This document shows positions 23,561 to 31,514 of a stretch of DNA of 33,612 nt, piece after piece; position 1 is the stretch's first letter; every line of letters begins with the position of its first letter. This stretch comes from Candidatus Neoanaerotignum tabaqchaliae. Lineage in GTDB: Bacteria > Bacillota > Clostridia > Lachnospirales > Anaerotignaceae. The DNA is taken from NCBI GenBank assembly GCA_904420235.1, contig CAJFUS010000020.1, forward strand, positions 1 through 33,612. Reading direction: 5' to 3'. A model generated the notes under the pieces. It made no database searches, was not told the origin of the DNA, and worked only from the letters and a program-made list of their open reading frames with translations. The position numbers and the translations under genes are program-made.

Positions 23561-24742
23561 TTATGGGAGAGTTATCTCCTGTCCAACCCAAAGTTTGTCC
23601 TTATCGGTTAAATTATTAACGGCCATAACAGTTGTAAGCATTTCCGGCGAGCCATAGTGGCGGTTGCATATGTCCCAAAGAGTATCGCCATATTGTATTA
23701 TATATTTGTCTCCTGTTTCCTGATTTTGTTTTTCTTCCTCAAGTTTTTTAGTCTCGGCCTCCTCTTTTTCACGCTGCTCCTTTTCCTGCTCCATAGTTTT
23801 TACGGCAAAAACCTGCGCCGCCGTATCCTCAATTTTTGAGTTTATATCGCTGTATGTAAATTTAACGTCAGTAAGCTCTGCCTCAAGGGCTTTTATTCTT
23901 CCCATATTTTGAACCATGCTTACACACATAAATATAAACGCCGCGCAAAGCACTCCCGATACTGCCGTAAAAGCCATATATCTTCCCTGCCTTGCTTTTG
24001 CCTTAGTTTCCTCTTTTCCGTTAAGAACTTTCCTTATTCTTGAGGCCGCGTCTATACGGTCTATTTCTTTCTCGGCTTCCGGCACATCAGCTAAGGCAGA
24101 CATAGGCTCGTCCTCATTTTCGATACCTTCGTCATTTATTGGTTCTTTAGGCTTGCTTATGCTGTTTTCAAGCATATAGTCCTGCATGCGTTCATTTTTA
24201 TCATAATATATAAAGTATCCCTTAACAGGCCTTAAAGACGACATATCCTCGTTGTATGTATAAAAACATTCCTGTTTTTCCGCCGGGTCAAGTGTGCAAA
24301 ACACCTGATAACTGTTTTTAAAACATCTTTTATGGAATGTTTCGTCCCGCGACATCATAAATATGCCAAATTCCGGCTGAACATGAACCCAGCCTATAAT
24401 TGAAAGGCCGTCAAAAAACTTCCTTATCTGCTCGTTTATATAAAGCCATGACTCATCCGTAAATGTTTGGGCCCCGTTCTCATTAACCGAAAATCTTCCC
24501 TGTATGGCGCCGTTTATTATAATAACGTCACAGTCATTAATATATGTATGGCTTCCAACAAGCACAGCTAATTTCTCGCTTCCTCCACCTGTTTTGGCAT
24601 ATTGATAAAGATATGTATAAGCATAATCCTCAATATATATTTTAAGTTTTTTGTCTATATTGCCCATTTGCTTAACATTTGACGGAAATGTGAAACCGCT
24701 TTTTTCTCCATTTCCGGTTTCACGCTTTAAATCATAATCCAT
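23561..24742 (-). CDS. Membrane protein with degenerate JAMM/MPN domain, coiled coil and LysM
   Basis: 393 residues in an unusual order. Residues about 28-190 resemble an Rpn11-type JAMM/MPN domain. E56...G63 fits E-x6-G, and IIGWVHVQPEFGIF fits GWYHSHPGFG. D133 is exactly ten residues after P123, as in JAMM. The second zinc histidine is Q122 (HVQ instead of HxH) and the Ser is shifted by one, so it may be a binding rather than a protease domain. An acidic linker (about 195-230) and basic stretch (235-254) precede one membrane segment (255-278). A charged coiled coil (281-340) and a C-terminal LysM (346-392, YIIQYGDTLWDICNRHY) follow. The topology is N-inside, LysM outside. GGGAGG lies seven bases before the ATG. 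It could link a cytosolic partner to peptidoglycan. MPN assignment is by motif only. Confidence 0.8.
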   Translation of the reverse strand: MDYDLKRETGNGEKSGFTFPSNVKQMGNIDKKLKIYIEDYAYTYLYQYAKTGGGSEKLAVLVGSHTYINDCDVIIINGAIQGRFSVNENGAQTFTDESWLYINEQIRKFFDGLSIIGWVHVQPEFGIFMMSRDETFHKRCFKNSYQVFCTLDPAEKQECFYTYNEDMSSLRPVKGYFIYYDKNERMQDYMLENSISKPKEPINDEGIENEDEPMSALADVPEAEKEIDRIDAASRIRKVLNGKEETKAKARQGRYMAFTAVSGVLCAAFIFMCVSMVQNMGRIKALEAELTDVKFTYSDINSKIEDTAAQVFAVKTMEQEKEQREKEEAETKKLEEEKQNQETGDKYIIQYGDTLWDICNRHYGSPEMLTTVMAVNNLTDKDKLWVGQEITLP

Positions 24743-24785
24743 AAAAGTGTCCTCCCTTAGTATCTCCGTTTGTATCTAATCTTTT

Positions 24786-24854
24786 CGTAAAACAGTGAAA
24801 TTTAACATTTGCCGCTGTCTTATACAAAAAGAAGGCTGTTAAATTTGTCTTACG
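24786..24854 (-). promoter_or_regulatory. Long inverted repeat upstream of the JAMM-LysM gene
   Basis: Arms of ten perfect bases (24798-24807 with 24837-24846) are extended inwards by GCC/GGC (24811-24813 with 24834-24836) and outwards by CGTAA/TTACG. It lies 44 bp before the ATG in a 294-bp gap. It may be a leader RNA structure or an operator; no convincing promoter was found to decide. Confidence 0.45.
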
Positions 24855-24978
24855 GTAAATATACCACCGGACGGTACAGGGATTTTGTAGAAAACTGTAA
24901 TTATGTAAATTATTTTAAACGCAAATTTCAGCAATTTTTTCCATAAAAATGTGTTTTGGCTATATAGGGCTCAATATT

Positions 24979-25024
24979 AAAAAATCCGGCAGAAGACTTT
25001 ATAAAAACGTCCTCCGCCGGATTT
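24979..25024 (-). terminator. Terminator of the pdaA-pgi operon
   Basis: A 9-bp GC-rich stem (24982-24990 with 25016-25024) extended by an imperfect inner stem is followed on the minus strand by six T (24984-24979). Confidence 0.85.
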
Positions 25025-25036
25025 AAAACTAAAATA

Positions 25037-26443
25037 TCATATTATAAATTTTTCATTTTTTTCTGGCCTCAAATCAAGTTCTTTTTTCTTTTCCTCATAT
25101 CCCGGCCTTCCAAACATAGCGTATGTGGCGTTTTTGCCCTCCTCAACGCCTGGTTGGTCAAAAGCGTTTATGTTCAAAAGCTCTCCGGCAAATCCCGTGG
25201 CTACCTCAAACATATATAAAAGTCCGCCTATTGTAAACTCGTTTACCTCAGGCAAAGTTATTGTAAGATTCATTTTGCCAGATTTTAAAAGAGCGTATTC
25301 CGTTGCCATTTGCTCCGTTTGTATAAGTTTGCTTTGGGAAACTCCGCCTAAAAAGCCAAGTGAAGGTATATCGCCGTAAATAGCCGGTATGTCCATTTCT
25401 CTTTTAAATTTCTCAACACCAAGTATAACTATCATTTTATCAAAGGGTCCCTCTGTGTAAAGCTGAACCTGTGAATGCTGGTCTGTTACGCCAAGGGCTT
25501 TAACAGGCGTTTGGCCAACAAAAATCTCTTTTCCGTCGTTGTCATATCGCTTTCCAAGAGACTCGGCCCAAAGCTGCGCAAACCAGTCGGAAATAAGCTT
25601 AAGTGAATCGGCGTAAGGCATCATAACGGCTATGTTTTTGCCCTTTTTCATGGCAACATAGCTTAAAACTGCGTACATGGCCGCTGGATTTTTATAAATA
25701 TCACTCTCGGAACACAGCTTGTCCATTTCAGCTGCGCCCTGAAGCATTTTTTTAATATCTATTCCGCACATGGCCGCTGGAAGAAGTCCAACTGGTGTAA
25801 GCTCCGAAAATCTTCCGCCAACGCCGGAAGGTATTATAAAAGTTTTATAGCCTTCCTCCTTGGCTATCTTTATAAGGTTTCCTTTTTCCTTATCTGTTGT
25901 GCAAACTATATGTTTTGCGGCCTCATCTTTTGGAAGTTTTTCTGAAAGCAGTTCTTTTATAATCATAAACTGACTCATTGTTTCAGATGTGCTTCCACTT
26001 TTTGACACACAGTTAAAAAGGCATTTCGTCGGGTCTACAGCTTCAAAAAGACATGCCAGTTTTTCCGGGTCTACATTGTCCGCCACATAAAATTTAGGAT
26101 ACCCTCCGCGTTTTTCCCTTGGCAGCTCATTATAATATGGGTGATTTATGGCCTGCTGAACGGCAAGAGGACCTAACGCCGAACCGCCTATTCCGAGCAC
26201 CACAAAGGCCTCAAAATCATTTTTAACGCTTTCGGCATAATTTATGATGTCATCAACAACGTTGTCTTGATTATATGGTAAATCCCTCCAATCCATTTTG
26301 CCTCCAGCGCGTTTTTCAGCCATCGCTTTAAAGGCCTTTTCTATTTCTGGCAGCAAACCAGAAATTTCCTCTTCTGTTACGCCGTCGGCTACATACGGAC
26401 TCATCATGTTGTTAAAATCAAATTTCATACCCAAATTATTCAT
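25037..26443 (-). CDS. pgi: Glucose-6-phosphate isomerase
   Basis: 468 residues, a bacterial-type PGI interconverting glucose-6-phosphate and fructose-6-phosphate in glycolysis. The SIS sugar-phosphate motifs are clear: GIGGSALGPLAVQQ (84-97), SKSGSTSETM (147-156), GVGGRFSELTPVGLLPA, the catalytic E in QLWAESLGK and H in TDQHSQVQLYTEG. The ATG overlaps the pdaA stop by one base (TAATG), with AAGGGGG seven bases upstream, so the two genes are translationally coupled. A second ATG five codons later lacks a ribosome site. Ends at the terminator at 25024. Confidence 0.97.
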   Translation of the reverse strand: MNNLGMKFDFNNMMSPYVADGVTEEEISGLLPEIEKAFKAMAEKRAGGKMDWRDLPYNQDNVVDDIINYAESVKNDFEAFVVLGIGGSALGPLAVQQAINHPYYNELPREKRGGYPKFYVADNVDPEKLACLFEAVDPTKCLFNCVSKSGSTSETMSQFMIIKELLSEKLPKDEAAKHIVCTTDKEKGNLIKIAKEEGYKTFIIPSGVGGRFSELTPVGLLPAAMCGIDIKKMLQGAAEMDKLCSESDIYKNPAAMYAVLSYVAMKKGKNIAVMMPYADSLKLISDWFAQLWAESLGKRYDNDGKEIFVGQTPVKALGVTDQHSQVQLYTEGPFDKMIVILGVEKFKREMDIPAIYGDIPSLGFLGGVSQSKLIQTEQMATEYALLKSGKMNLTITLPEVNEFTIGGLLYMFEVATGFAGELLNINAFDQPGVEEGKNATYAMFGRPGYEEKKKELDLRPEKNEKFII

Positions 26444-27333
26444 TATAATTCCCCCTTAAAATCTGGAAGGTCGTAAAGGCTCTTAAACTCATAGCCCTGT
26501 TCCTTCAGGTTTTTTAAAACACTGTCAAGAGCATCGGCATTAGACTGTGAAACGGCATGCAAAAGCGGTATACAGCCATTATGCACATATCCAACAACAC
26601 TTTCATAGGCCGCCTCTTTTCCCGGCTGGTCATCAGTAACCCAGTCTCTGTATGCCAGCGACCAAAAAATTGTTTTATATCCCAGCTCGTCCGTTTTTTG
26701 CAGTGTGCGTATGCTGTAAACTCCTTCCGGCGGCCGGAAAAACTTAGGCATTTCTTTTCCTGTAAGCTCTTTAAAGGCTTCAGCACAGCTATTAATTTCC
26801 TCGGCTATGGCCTCGTCGCTTATGGTTGTAAAATCCGGATGGGTGCTTGAGTGATTGCCCACAACATGGCCTTCGTCAACCATTCTTTTAACAAGCTCAG
26901 GCTCGCTTTTTATGTAGCTTTCGGTAACAAAAAACGCGGCTTTAACATCATTTTTCTTAAGGGTATCAAGTATCTGTTCTGTGCAACCGTTTTCATACCC
27001 TTCGTCAAATGTAAGATATATAACCGGTTTGCTTACATCACCAAGATAATATGCCCCATACTGGCTTATGTTTATGTCGTACTGGGCGCTTGGCGGCATA
27101 TTGGTTTTGTTTCTTGAGAACCACCAACTTTTTCTGTCGTTATATCCAACAAGCGCGCTGTTTTCTTGGGGCTGCGGCGGCATAAGTTCTCTTATGGCAT
27201 CATAATCAAAATAGCTCTGCTCAGTTTCAGATGTTTCCTCCAAAACAGGCTGGCTTTGGGCATTAACAATATAAACCCCGCCTGAAACTGATATAACGGC
27301 TGACATAATACAAGCCGTAAGCTCCGATATCAT
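26443..27333 (-). CDS. pdaA: PdaA-type polysaccharide deacetylase (muramic delta-lactam pathway)
   Basis: 296 residues: a hydrophobic N-terminal segment (about 7-24) acting as signal or anchor, a spacer, then a NodB deacetylase domain (about 103-290). The metal site is D110 in TFDEGYENG with H161 and H165 in GNHSSTHPD. FRPPEG is the third motif and LLHAVS the fourth. The whole closely follows Bacillus PdaA, including TFDxGYENG instead of TFDDG and FKSLYDL near the end. PdaA de-N-acetylates muramic acid to form the delta-lactam of spore cortex; this suggests a spore former, though vegetative roles exist. AAGGAG precedes the ATG. Cotranscribed with pgi, an odd functional pairing. Confidence 0.93.
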   Translation of the reverse strand: MISELTACIMSAVISVSGGVYIVNAQSQPVLEETSETEQSYFDYDAIRELMPPQPQENSALVGYNDRKSWWFSRNKTNMPPSAQYDINISQYGAYYLGDVSKPVIYLTFDEGYENGCTEQILDTLKKNDVKAAFFVTESYIKSEPELVKRMVDEGHVVGNHSSTHPDFTTISDEAIAEEINSCAEAFKELTGKEMPKFFRPPEGVYSIRTLQKTDELGYKTIFWSLAYRDWVTDDQPGKEAAYESVVGYVHNGCIPLLHAVSQSNADALDSVLKNLKEQGYEFKSLYDLPDFKGEL

Positions 27334-27367
27334 AAAATCACGCTCCTTAAAAAGCTTATTTTGTTTA

Positions 27368-27396
27368 ATTATAACATTTTAGAACACTAAATTAAA
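27368..27396 (-). promoter_or_regulatory. pdaA-pgi operon promoter
   Basis: On the minus strand a perfect TATAAT (27373-27368) with TGT extension; the -35 at 17-nt spacing is TTTAAT (27396-27391), a weak match. No sporulation sigma sites were recognised with confidence. Confidence 0.55.
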
Positions 27397-27553
27397 GTTA
27401 TTTTGTGCTCATTAAAACATCTTATTATTTAAAATCACTACACATTAACTAATAAAATAACAATTAGCAATTTTTAACGCCACAAAAATCGTCAATAAAT
27501 CCTAAAAATATGTTATAAATCAAACCATATTAATTAAATTCCATAATTATACC

Positions 27554-27582
27554 TTGCATAAAACAGCTTTTTGATATAGAAT
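27554..27582 (+). promoter_or_regulatory. Ferredoxin promoter
   Basis: TTGCAT (27554-27559), 17 nt and TAGAAT (27577-27582). Moderate match; the leader to the ATG is about 27 nt. Confidence 0.45.
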
Positions 27583-27615
27583 AGGAATAAAGAATTTAAC
27601 GGGAGGTGTATTCCA

Positions 27616-27786
27616 ATGGCATATGTTATCGACAGCAGCTGCATCGGTTGCGGAGCTTGCACTGGTGAATGTCCAGTAGGCGCTATTTCCGACAACGGTG
27701 GTGTTTTCCAGATTGACGCTTCTGCTTGCATCGACTGTGGTGCCTGCGCCGGCGCTTGTCCAGTAGGCGCTCCAAAACAGGCTTAA
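27616..27786 (+). CDS. Clostridial 2[4Fe-4S] ferredoxin
   Basis: 56 residues, begins MAYVIDSSC. Two ferredoxin repeats: C9-x2-C12-x2-C15-x3-C19-P and C38-x2-C41-x2-C44-x3-C48-P, with the pseudo-twofold CPVGA after each. It is the low-potential electron carrier used with pyruvate:ferredoxin oxidoreductase, hydrogenase and Rnf-type complexes in anaerobes. GGAGG (27602-27606) lies nine bases before the ATG. Codons differ from neighbours (GGT, GCT and TGC dominate), as expected for a very highly expressed gene. Single-gene unit closed by a strong terminator. The opposite-strand frame over it is a shadow. Confidence 0.97.
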   Translation: MAYVIDSSCIGCGACTGECPVGAISDNGGVFQIDASACIDCGACAGACPVGAPKQA

Positions 27787-27814
27787 TTTTATACACCTGT
27801 TAATTGTACTTAAT

Positions 27815-27862
27815 AAAAAAAGAAAGGCTTTTTACACTAATGTAAAACGTCTTTCTTTTTTA
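27815..27862. terminator. Bidirectional terminator after ferredoxin and the YtvI-like gene
   Basis: A long hairpin: outer stem 27815-27826 with 27851-27862, inner stem 27830-27836 with 27841-27847, with A/T-rich outer arms giving T-runs on both strands. Confidence 0.85.
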
Positions 27863-27864
27863 TT

Positions 27865-28935
27865 TTATTCTTTGTAAAGTTTTATAACTCCTTTTTTATT
27901 AAGGTCTGTTAAAAGCGAAATTGTTATAGGGAATCCAAAAAGCCCAAGCACTCCAAAAAACTGTACGCCTATGAACATACTTATAAGTGTAATTACAGGA
28001 TGAAGACCTATTTGGCTTCCAACTATTTTAGGCTCAATTATATTTCTTATAACTGTAACAGCTACATACACAGCCAAAAGCCCTATGGCTATTTTATAGT
28101 CCCCTAATATAAGTTCTATTATTGCCCAAGGTATCATAACTCCGCCTGTTCCCAAAACAGGAAGTATATCAAAAACCGCTATTACAAGAGCTATTAAAAC
28201 CGATTTATTAATTCCTATTATTGTAAGACCTATTGAAAGTTCAACAAATGTTATGCTCATTATAAGAGCGTAAGAACGTATACAAACAAAAAGAGTACCT
28301 ATAACATAATCTTTAATACCCAAAAATACTTCCTTTTTTCGCCCATCCAGCTGCCTTAACAAAAATCCCGATATTTTATCGTAGTCGGCTGATATAAAAA
28401 ATGTTGATATTATCATAAGCAAAAGGCTTATAAAAATCCCTGGTATAGAAACCGCCAGACCCGATGCCGCGCTTACCAGCCAAACCGATGACCTTGATAT
28501 GGCCGACCCGGCTGAGTCAAAAATATTTTGTATTACAGTATTTATAGTATCAACAGTTTCTTTATCCAAATTAACAAAAATACTTTCTCCGCTGTTAAAT
28601 ATGTTAATAAACGCTGGCTTTATATAGGAATCGTATATATAAGGCATATCTAAAATAAGTTCTTTAACAGTTGATATCAGTTTAAAGCATACGGTAAAAA
28701 CAATAACGCCTATGGTACAGTAAAATAAAATAACAAAAATTATTGATATAAATTTTTTATTTATATTAATCTTTTTGTGTACAAATCTTATAGGTTTTTG
28801 AAGTATATAAGCTATAATAAAGGCCAGTACAAAGGGTGTAACCATCGGCAGTGCAAATTTTAAAAAAACAAAAACCGCCACAAGCAATATAGCGTAATAG
28901 GTAAAATTTATAATAAATTTCTTTTTTTCTTCCAT
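27865..28935 (-). CDS. AI-2E family transporter, YtvI-like sporulation membrane protein
   Basis: 356 residues with about seven or eight hydrophobic segments and a long extracytoplasmic region after the third. Features of the AI-2E/UPF0118 family include ALPMVTPFVLAFIIAYILQKP near the N-terminus, FFISADYDKI, DILPVLGTGGVMIPWAI and GSQIGLHPVITLISMFIG. Length and these segments resemble YtvI, annotated as a sporulation integral membrane protein in Bacillus and Clostridia. Some relatives export small molecules or act as Na+/H+ antiporters; the substrate here is unknown. TGGGAGGAA precedes the ATG. Its upstream gap (28936-29098) holds a minus-strand TATAAG but no good -35. Confidence 0.9.
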   Translation of the reverse strand: MEEKKKFIINFTYYAILLVAVFVFLKFALPMVTPFVLAFIIAYILQKPIRFVHKKININKKFISIIFVILFYCTIGVIVFTVCFKLISTVKELILDMPYIYDSYIKPAFINIFNSGESIFVNLDKETVDTINTVIQNIFDSAGSAISRSSVWLVSAASGLAVSIPGIFISLLLMIISTFFISADYDKISGFLLRQLDGRKKEVFLGIKDYVIGTLFVCIRSYALIMSITFVELSIGLTIIGINKSVLIALVIAVFDILPVLGTGGVMIPWAIIELILGDYKIAIGLLAVYVAVTVIRNIIEPKIVGSQIGLHPVITLISMFIGVQFFGVLGLFGFPITISLLTDLNKKGVIKLYKE

Positions 28936-29098
28936 ACAATTCCTCCCAAAATGAAGCGTACTTATAATGTCAAAAAACTAAAAAGCAGAGACGGAATTAA
29001 TAAACTTATAAAACCATTTTCATAATAATAATTATAAATAAATACCAACGACGTTTCAATAAAAAGGCATAAATCTAACACACTTTTAACCACTAAGT

Positions 29099-29632
29099 TT
29101 AAACAGGAACATACTTTATAAATTTGGCCGGATTTCCGCCAACAACAGCATTTTCCTCAACATCTTTAGTAACAACGCTTCCAGCGGCTATAACGGCGTT
29201 GTTTCCTATGGTTACTCCGCCAAGTATAACAGAGCTTCCTCCAATCCATACATTGTCTCCAATCAAAACAGGCCGTGCGTATCCGCTTTCATTTCTTCCA
29301 TAAGGCAAAAGCTGATGTCCCGCCGTATATATAGATACATTCGGCGCTATAAGGCAGTTATCGCCAATACGAACCTCCGCCATATCCAATATCGTTAAAT
29401 TATATGCGGCGTAAAAATTATCTCCCACATGTATATTCTTTCCAATATCGCAGTAAAACTGAGGATGGATACTTAAATTTTTTCCGGCGCTGCCAAAAAG
29501 CTCTCTGAAAATTTTCTCATGCGCGTCAAAATCGGTATAATCCGAGTTTTTAAGCCGATTAAGAAGTTTAAGGGCTCTTGAAGTTTTTTCTTTAAGCTCA
29601 TCAGTGCCTCTTTTATAATAAATCTTTTCCAA
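29099..29632 (-). CDS. Maltose/galactoside O-acetyltransferase (hexapeptide repeat)
   Basis: 177 residues. An N-terminal Maa/LacA cap (about 1-55) and left-handed beta-helix hexapeptide repeats (about 60-170) are clear. The catalytic histidine is H106 in IYTAGHQLLP. GDNVWIGGSSVILGGVTIG and GNPAKFIKYV complete the family pattern. It transfers acetyl from acetyl-CoA to a sugar hydroxyl, possibly detoxifying non-metabolisable sugars. The start is TTG 29632, with GGGGTGA about seven bases upstream. It begins only about 18 bp after the dnaB terminator, so expression would rely on read-through or an unseen promoter. The physiological acceptor is unknown. Confidence 0.93.
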   Translation of the reverse strand: MEKIYYKRGTDELKEKTSRALKLLNRLKNSDYTDFDAHEKIFRELFGSAGKNLSIHPQFYCDIGKNIHVGDNFYAAYNLTILDMAEVRIGDNCLIAPNVSIYTAGHQLLPYGRNESGYARPVLIGDNVWIGGSSVILGGVTIGNNAVIAAGSVVTKDVEENAVVGGNPAKFIKYVPV

Positions 29633-29650
29633 AAGTTTTCACCCCTCTGC

Positions 29651-29676
29651 AAAAAAGCCGGCTTTTGGGCCGGCTT
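29651..29676 (-). terminator. Terminator of the pheA-gdpP-rplI-dnaB operon
   Basis: An 8-bp GC-rich stem (29655-29662 with 29669-29676) followed on the minus strand by six T (29656-29651). Confidence 0.85.
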
Positions 29677-29689
29677 AAATAAAAACTAA

Positions 29690-31039
29690 TTAAAAATTTC
29701 TAACCATATTGGCAAATTTTGTATATTGCCCAAGCCACATAAGGTCTACCGTTCCCGTCGGACCGTTCCTTTGCTTGGCTATTATAAGCTCAGCTTGATT
29801 CTTCTTTTCCGTATCGGGGAAATAGTACTCGTCCCTATAAAGAAAAGTAACCACATCGGCGTCCTGTTCTATGGCTCCAGATTCTCTAAGGTCTGACAAC
29901 ATAGGTCTGTGGTCGGTTCTTGTTTCGCAAGCCCTGCTTAACTGTGAAAGAGCTATAACTGGGGCATTCATTTCCCTTGCCACAGCCTTAAGCGCCCTTG
30001 ATATTTCTGATATTTCCTGCTGGCGGGACTCCGTTTTAGAATCAGAACTCATAAGCTGAAGATAATCTATAAGTATAAGACCTATTCCACGCTCCAGTTT
30101 AAGCTTTCTGCATTTTGCCCTTATGTCCATAGGCGACACTCCAGGGGTATCGTCTATATATATTTCAGCCTGAGAAAGGGGTCCTATTGCCTGTATAAGC
30201 TTAGGCCAATCCTCATCGGCAAGCTCGCCGGTTCTAAGTTTCTGGGCGTCAACCATAGCTTCTGAACAAAGCATACGGTTAACAAGCTGTTCCTTCGACA
30301 TTTCCAAAGAAAATATGGCAACAGGCACATTGTTTCTTATGGCTGCATTTTGGGCTATATTAAGGGCAAAAGCTGTTTTTCCCATAGACGGCCTTGCGGC
30401 TATCAATATTAAATCAGAAGGCTGAAGTCCGGCCGTTTTCATATCAAAATCGGCAAAGCCAGTTGGAACGCCCGTAAGCTTTCCCTTATTTTTGTAGATA
30501 TCCTCTATACGCTCAAAAGCCGAAACCGCCACATCTCGTACATGGAATATGCCGCTTGAGCTTCGGCCTTCCATTACATTAAATATTCCCTGCTCTGCCC
30601 TGTCTAATATGTTGTTTATTGTATCGTTTCCCTCAAAGCATTGCTGGGTTATATCGCCGGCAGTTTTTATAAGCTCCCTTAAAACCGCCTTATCTTTAAC
30701 TATCTTGGCGTAATTCTTTATGTTTACCGAACTTCCAACAGAAGAGGCAACCTGTCCTATATAGGCCACGCCTCCAACCTGTTCAAAAACGCCTCTTTCC
30801 TCCAGACGGTTTTTAATTGTTATAATATCTATCGGCTCGCCCTTGGCAAATAAATCCAGAGCCGCCTCAAATATAAGCTTGTTGTCAGGCCTGTAAAAAT
30901 CGTCGGCTTTCAAAATTTCCATTGCCGTCGAAACAGCCTCACGGTCAATAAACATAGAGCTTAAAACGGCGCGTTCAGCCTCTGCGTCATGGGGCGGCGT
31001 TTTTTGGAAGTAAGAGAGGGACTGCCCGCTTTCTTCCAT
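29690..31039 (-). CDS. dnaB: Replicative DNA helicase
   Basis: 449 residues, homologous to DnaB of Escherichia coli and DnaC of Bacillus. N-terminal helical domain (about 12-150) with PPHDAEAERAVLSSM, then the RecA-like motor: Walker A ARPSMGKT (215-222), Walker B LILIDYLQLM (321-330), an arginine-finger/H4 region LSQLSRACETR and FLYRDEYY near the end. It unwinds DNA ahead of the replisome as a hexamer. ATG 31039 is preferred (AGGAGG ten bases upstream); the in-frame ATG two codons earlier is only four bases from it. It follows rplI in the same order as in Bacillus. Confidence 0.97.
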   Translation of the reverse strand: MEESGQSLSYFQKTPPHDAEAERAVLSSMFIDREAVSTAMEILKADDFYRPDNKLIFEAALDLFAKGEPIDIITIKNRLEERGVFEQVGGVAYIGQVASSVGSSVNIKNYAKIVKDKAVLRELIKTAGDITQQCFEGNDTINNILDRAEQGIFNVMEGRSSSGIFHVRDVAVSAFERIEDIYKNKGKLTGVPTGFADFDMKTAGLQPSDLILIAARPSMGKTAFALNIAQNAAIRNNVPVAIFSLEMSKEQLVNRMLCSEAMVDAQKLRTGELADEDWPKLIQAIGPLSQAEIYIDDTPGVSPMDIRAKCRKLKLERGIGLILIDYLQLMSSDSKTESRQQEISEISRALKAVAREMNAPVIALSQLSRACETRTDHRPMLSDLRESGAIEQDADVVTFLYRDEYYFPDTEKKNQAELIIAKQRNGPTGTVDLMWLGQYTKFANMVRNF

Positions 31040-31067
31040 TTTCATCAGCCCTCCTTTTTAAATCTTT

Positions 31068-31514
31068 TTATCCTTCCGAAATAACAACCGTAATCTCTGC
31101 GCTTACCTCTGGATGAAGTTTTGCCGTAACATGTCTTGTGCCAACCATTTTAATAGGGTCGGCTATAACTATTTTTTTCTTGTCAACCTTAAGACCGGTC
31201 TGCTCCTCAATGGCAGCCGATATTTCCTTATTTGTAACAGAGCCGAATACCCTTCCATTGTCTCCTGTTTTAACCGAAACATTCACTTTAACACTCTCAA
31301 GCTTTGCGGCAAGCTCTTTAGCTGCGGCAAGCTCCTGTGCTTTTCTCTTTTCCTCGGCCATTTTCTGAAGCTTAAGATTATTCAAATTATCATTTGTGGC
31401 TTCAACAGCTAATTTTTTTGGTATAAGGAAATTGTTGGCATATCCGTCGCTGGCATTTACAAGCTGTCCTTTTTTTCCAGCACCCTTAACATCTTGAAGA
31501 AGTATTACTTTCAT
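31068..31514 (-). CDS. rplI: 50S ribosomal protein L9
   Basis: 148 residues, standard L9 length. The N-terminal RNA-binding domain starts [19 protein letters not shown] and carries the signature [13 protein letters not shown] (24-36). A long central helix (about 41-76) and a C-terminal domain (about 77-148, including [12 protein letters not shown]) follow. It binds 23S rRNA at the base of the L1 stalk and helps reading-frame fidelity. ATG 31514 is chosen, nine bases after GGAGG; the earlier in-frame ATG is three bases from it. The start lies inside the 3' end of the gdpP-like gene (29-bp overlap), implying coupling. Confidence 0.97.
   Translation of the reverse strand: MKVILLQDVKGAGKKGQLVNASDGYANNFLIPKKLAVEATNDNLNNLKLQKMAEEKRKAQELAAAKELAAKLESVKVNVSVKTGDNGRVFGSVTNKEISAAIEEQTGLKVDKKKIVIADPIKMVGTRHVTAKLHPEVSAEITVVISEG

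Noticed and set aside
27534-27731. 65-codon minus-strand frame across the ferredoxin gene
   Set aside because: Runs antisense through the cysteine-rich ferredoxin, which is certain from its two cluster motifs.
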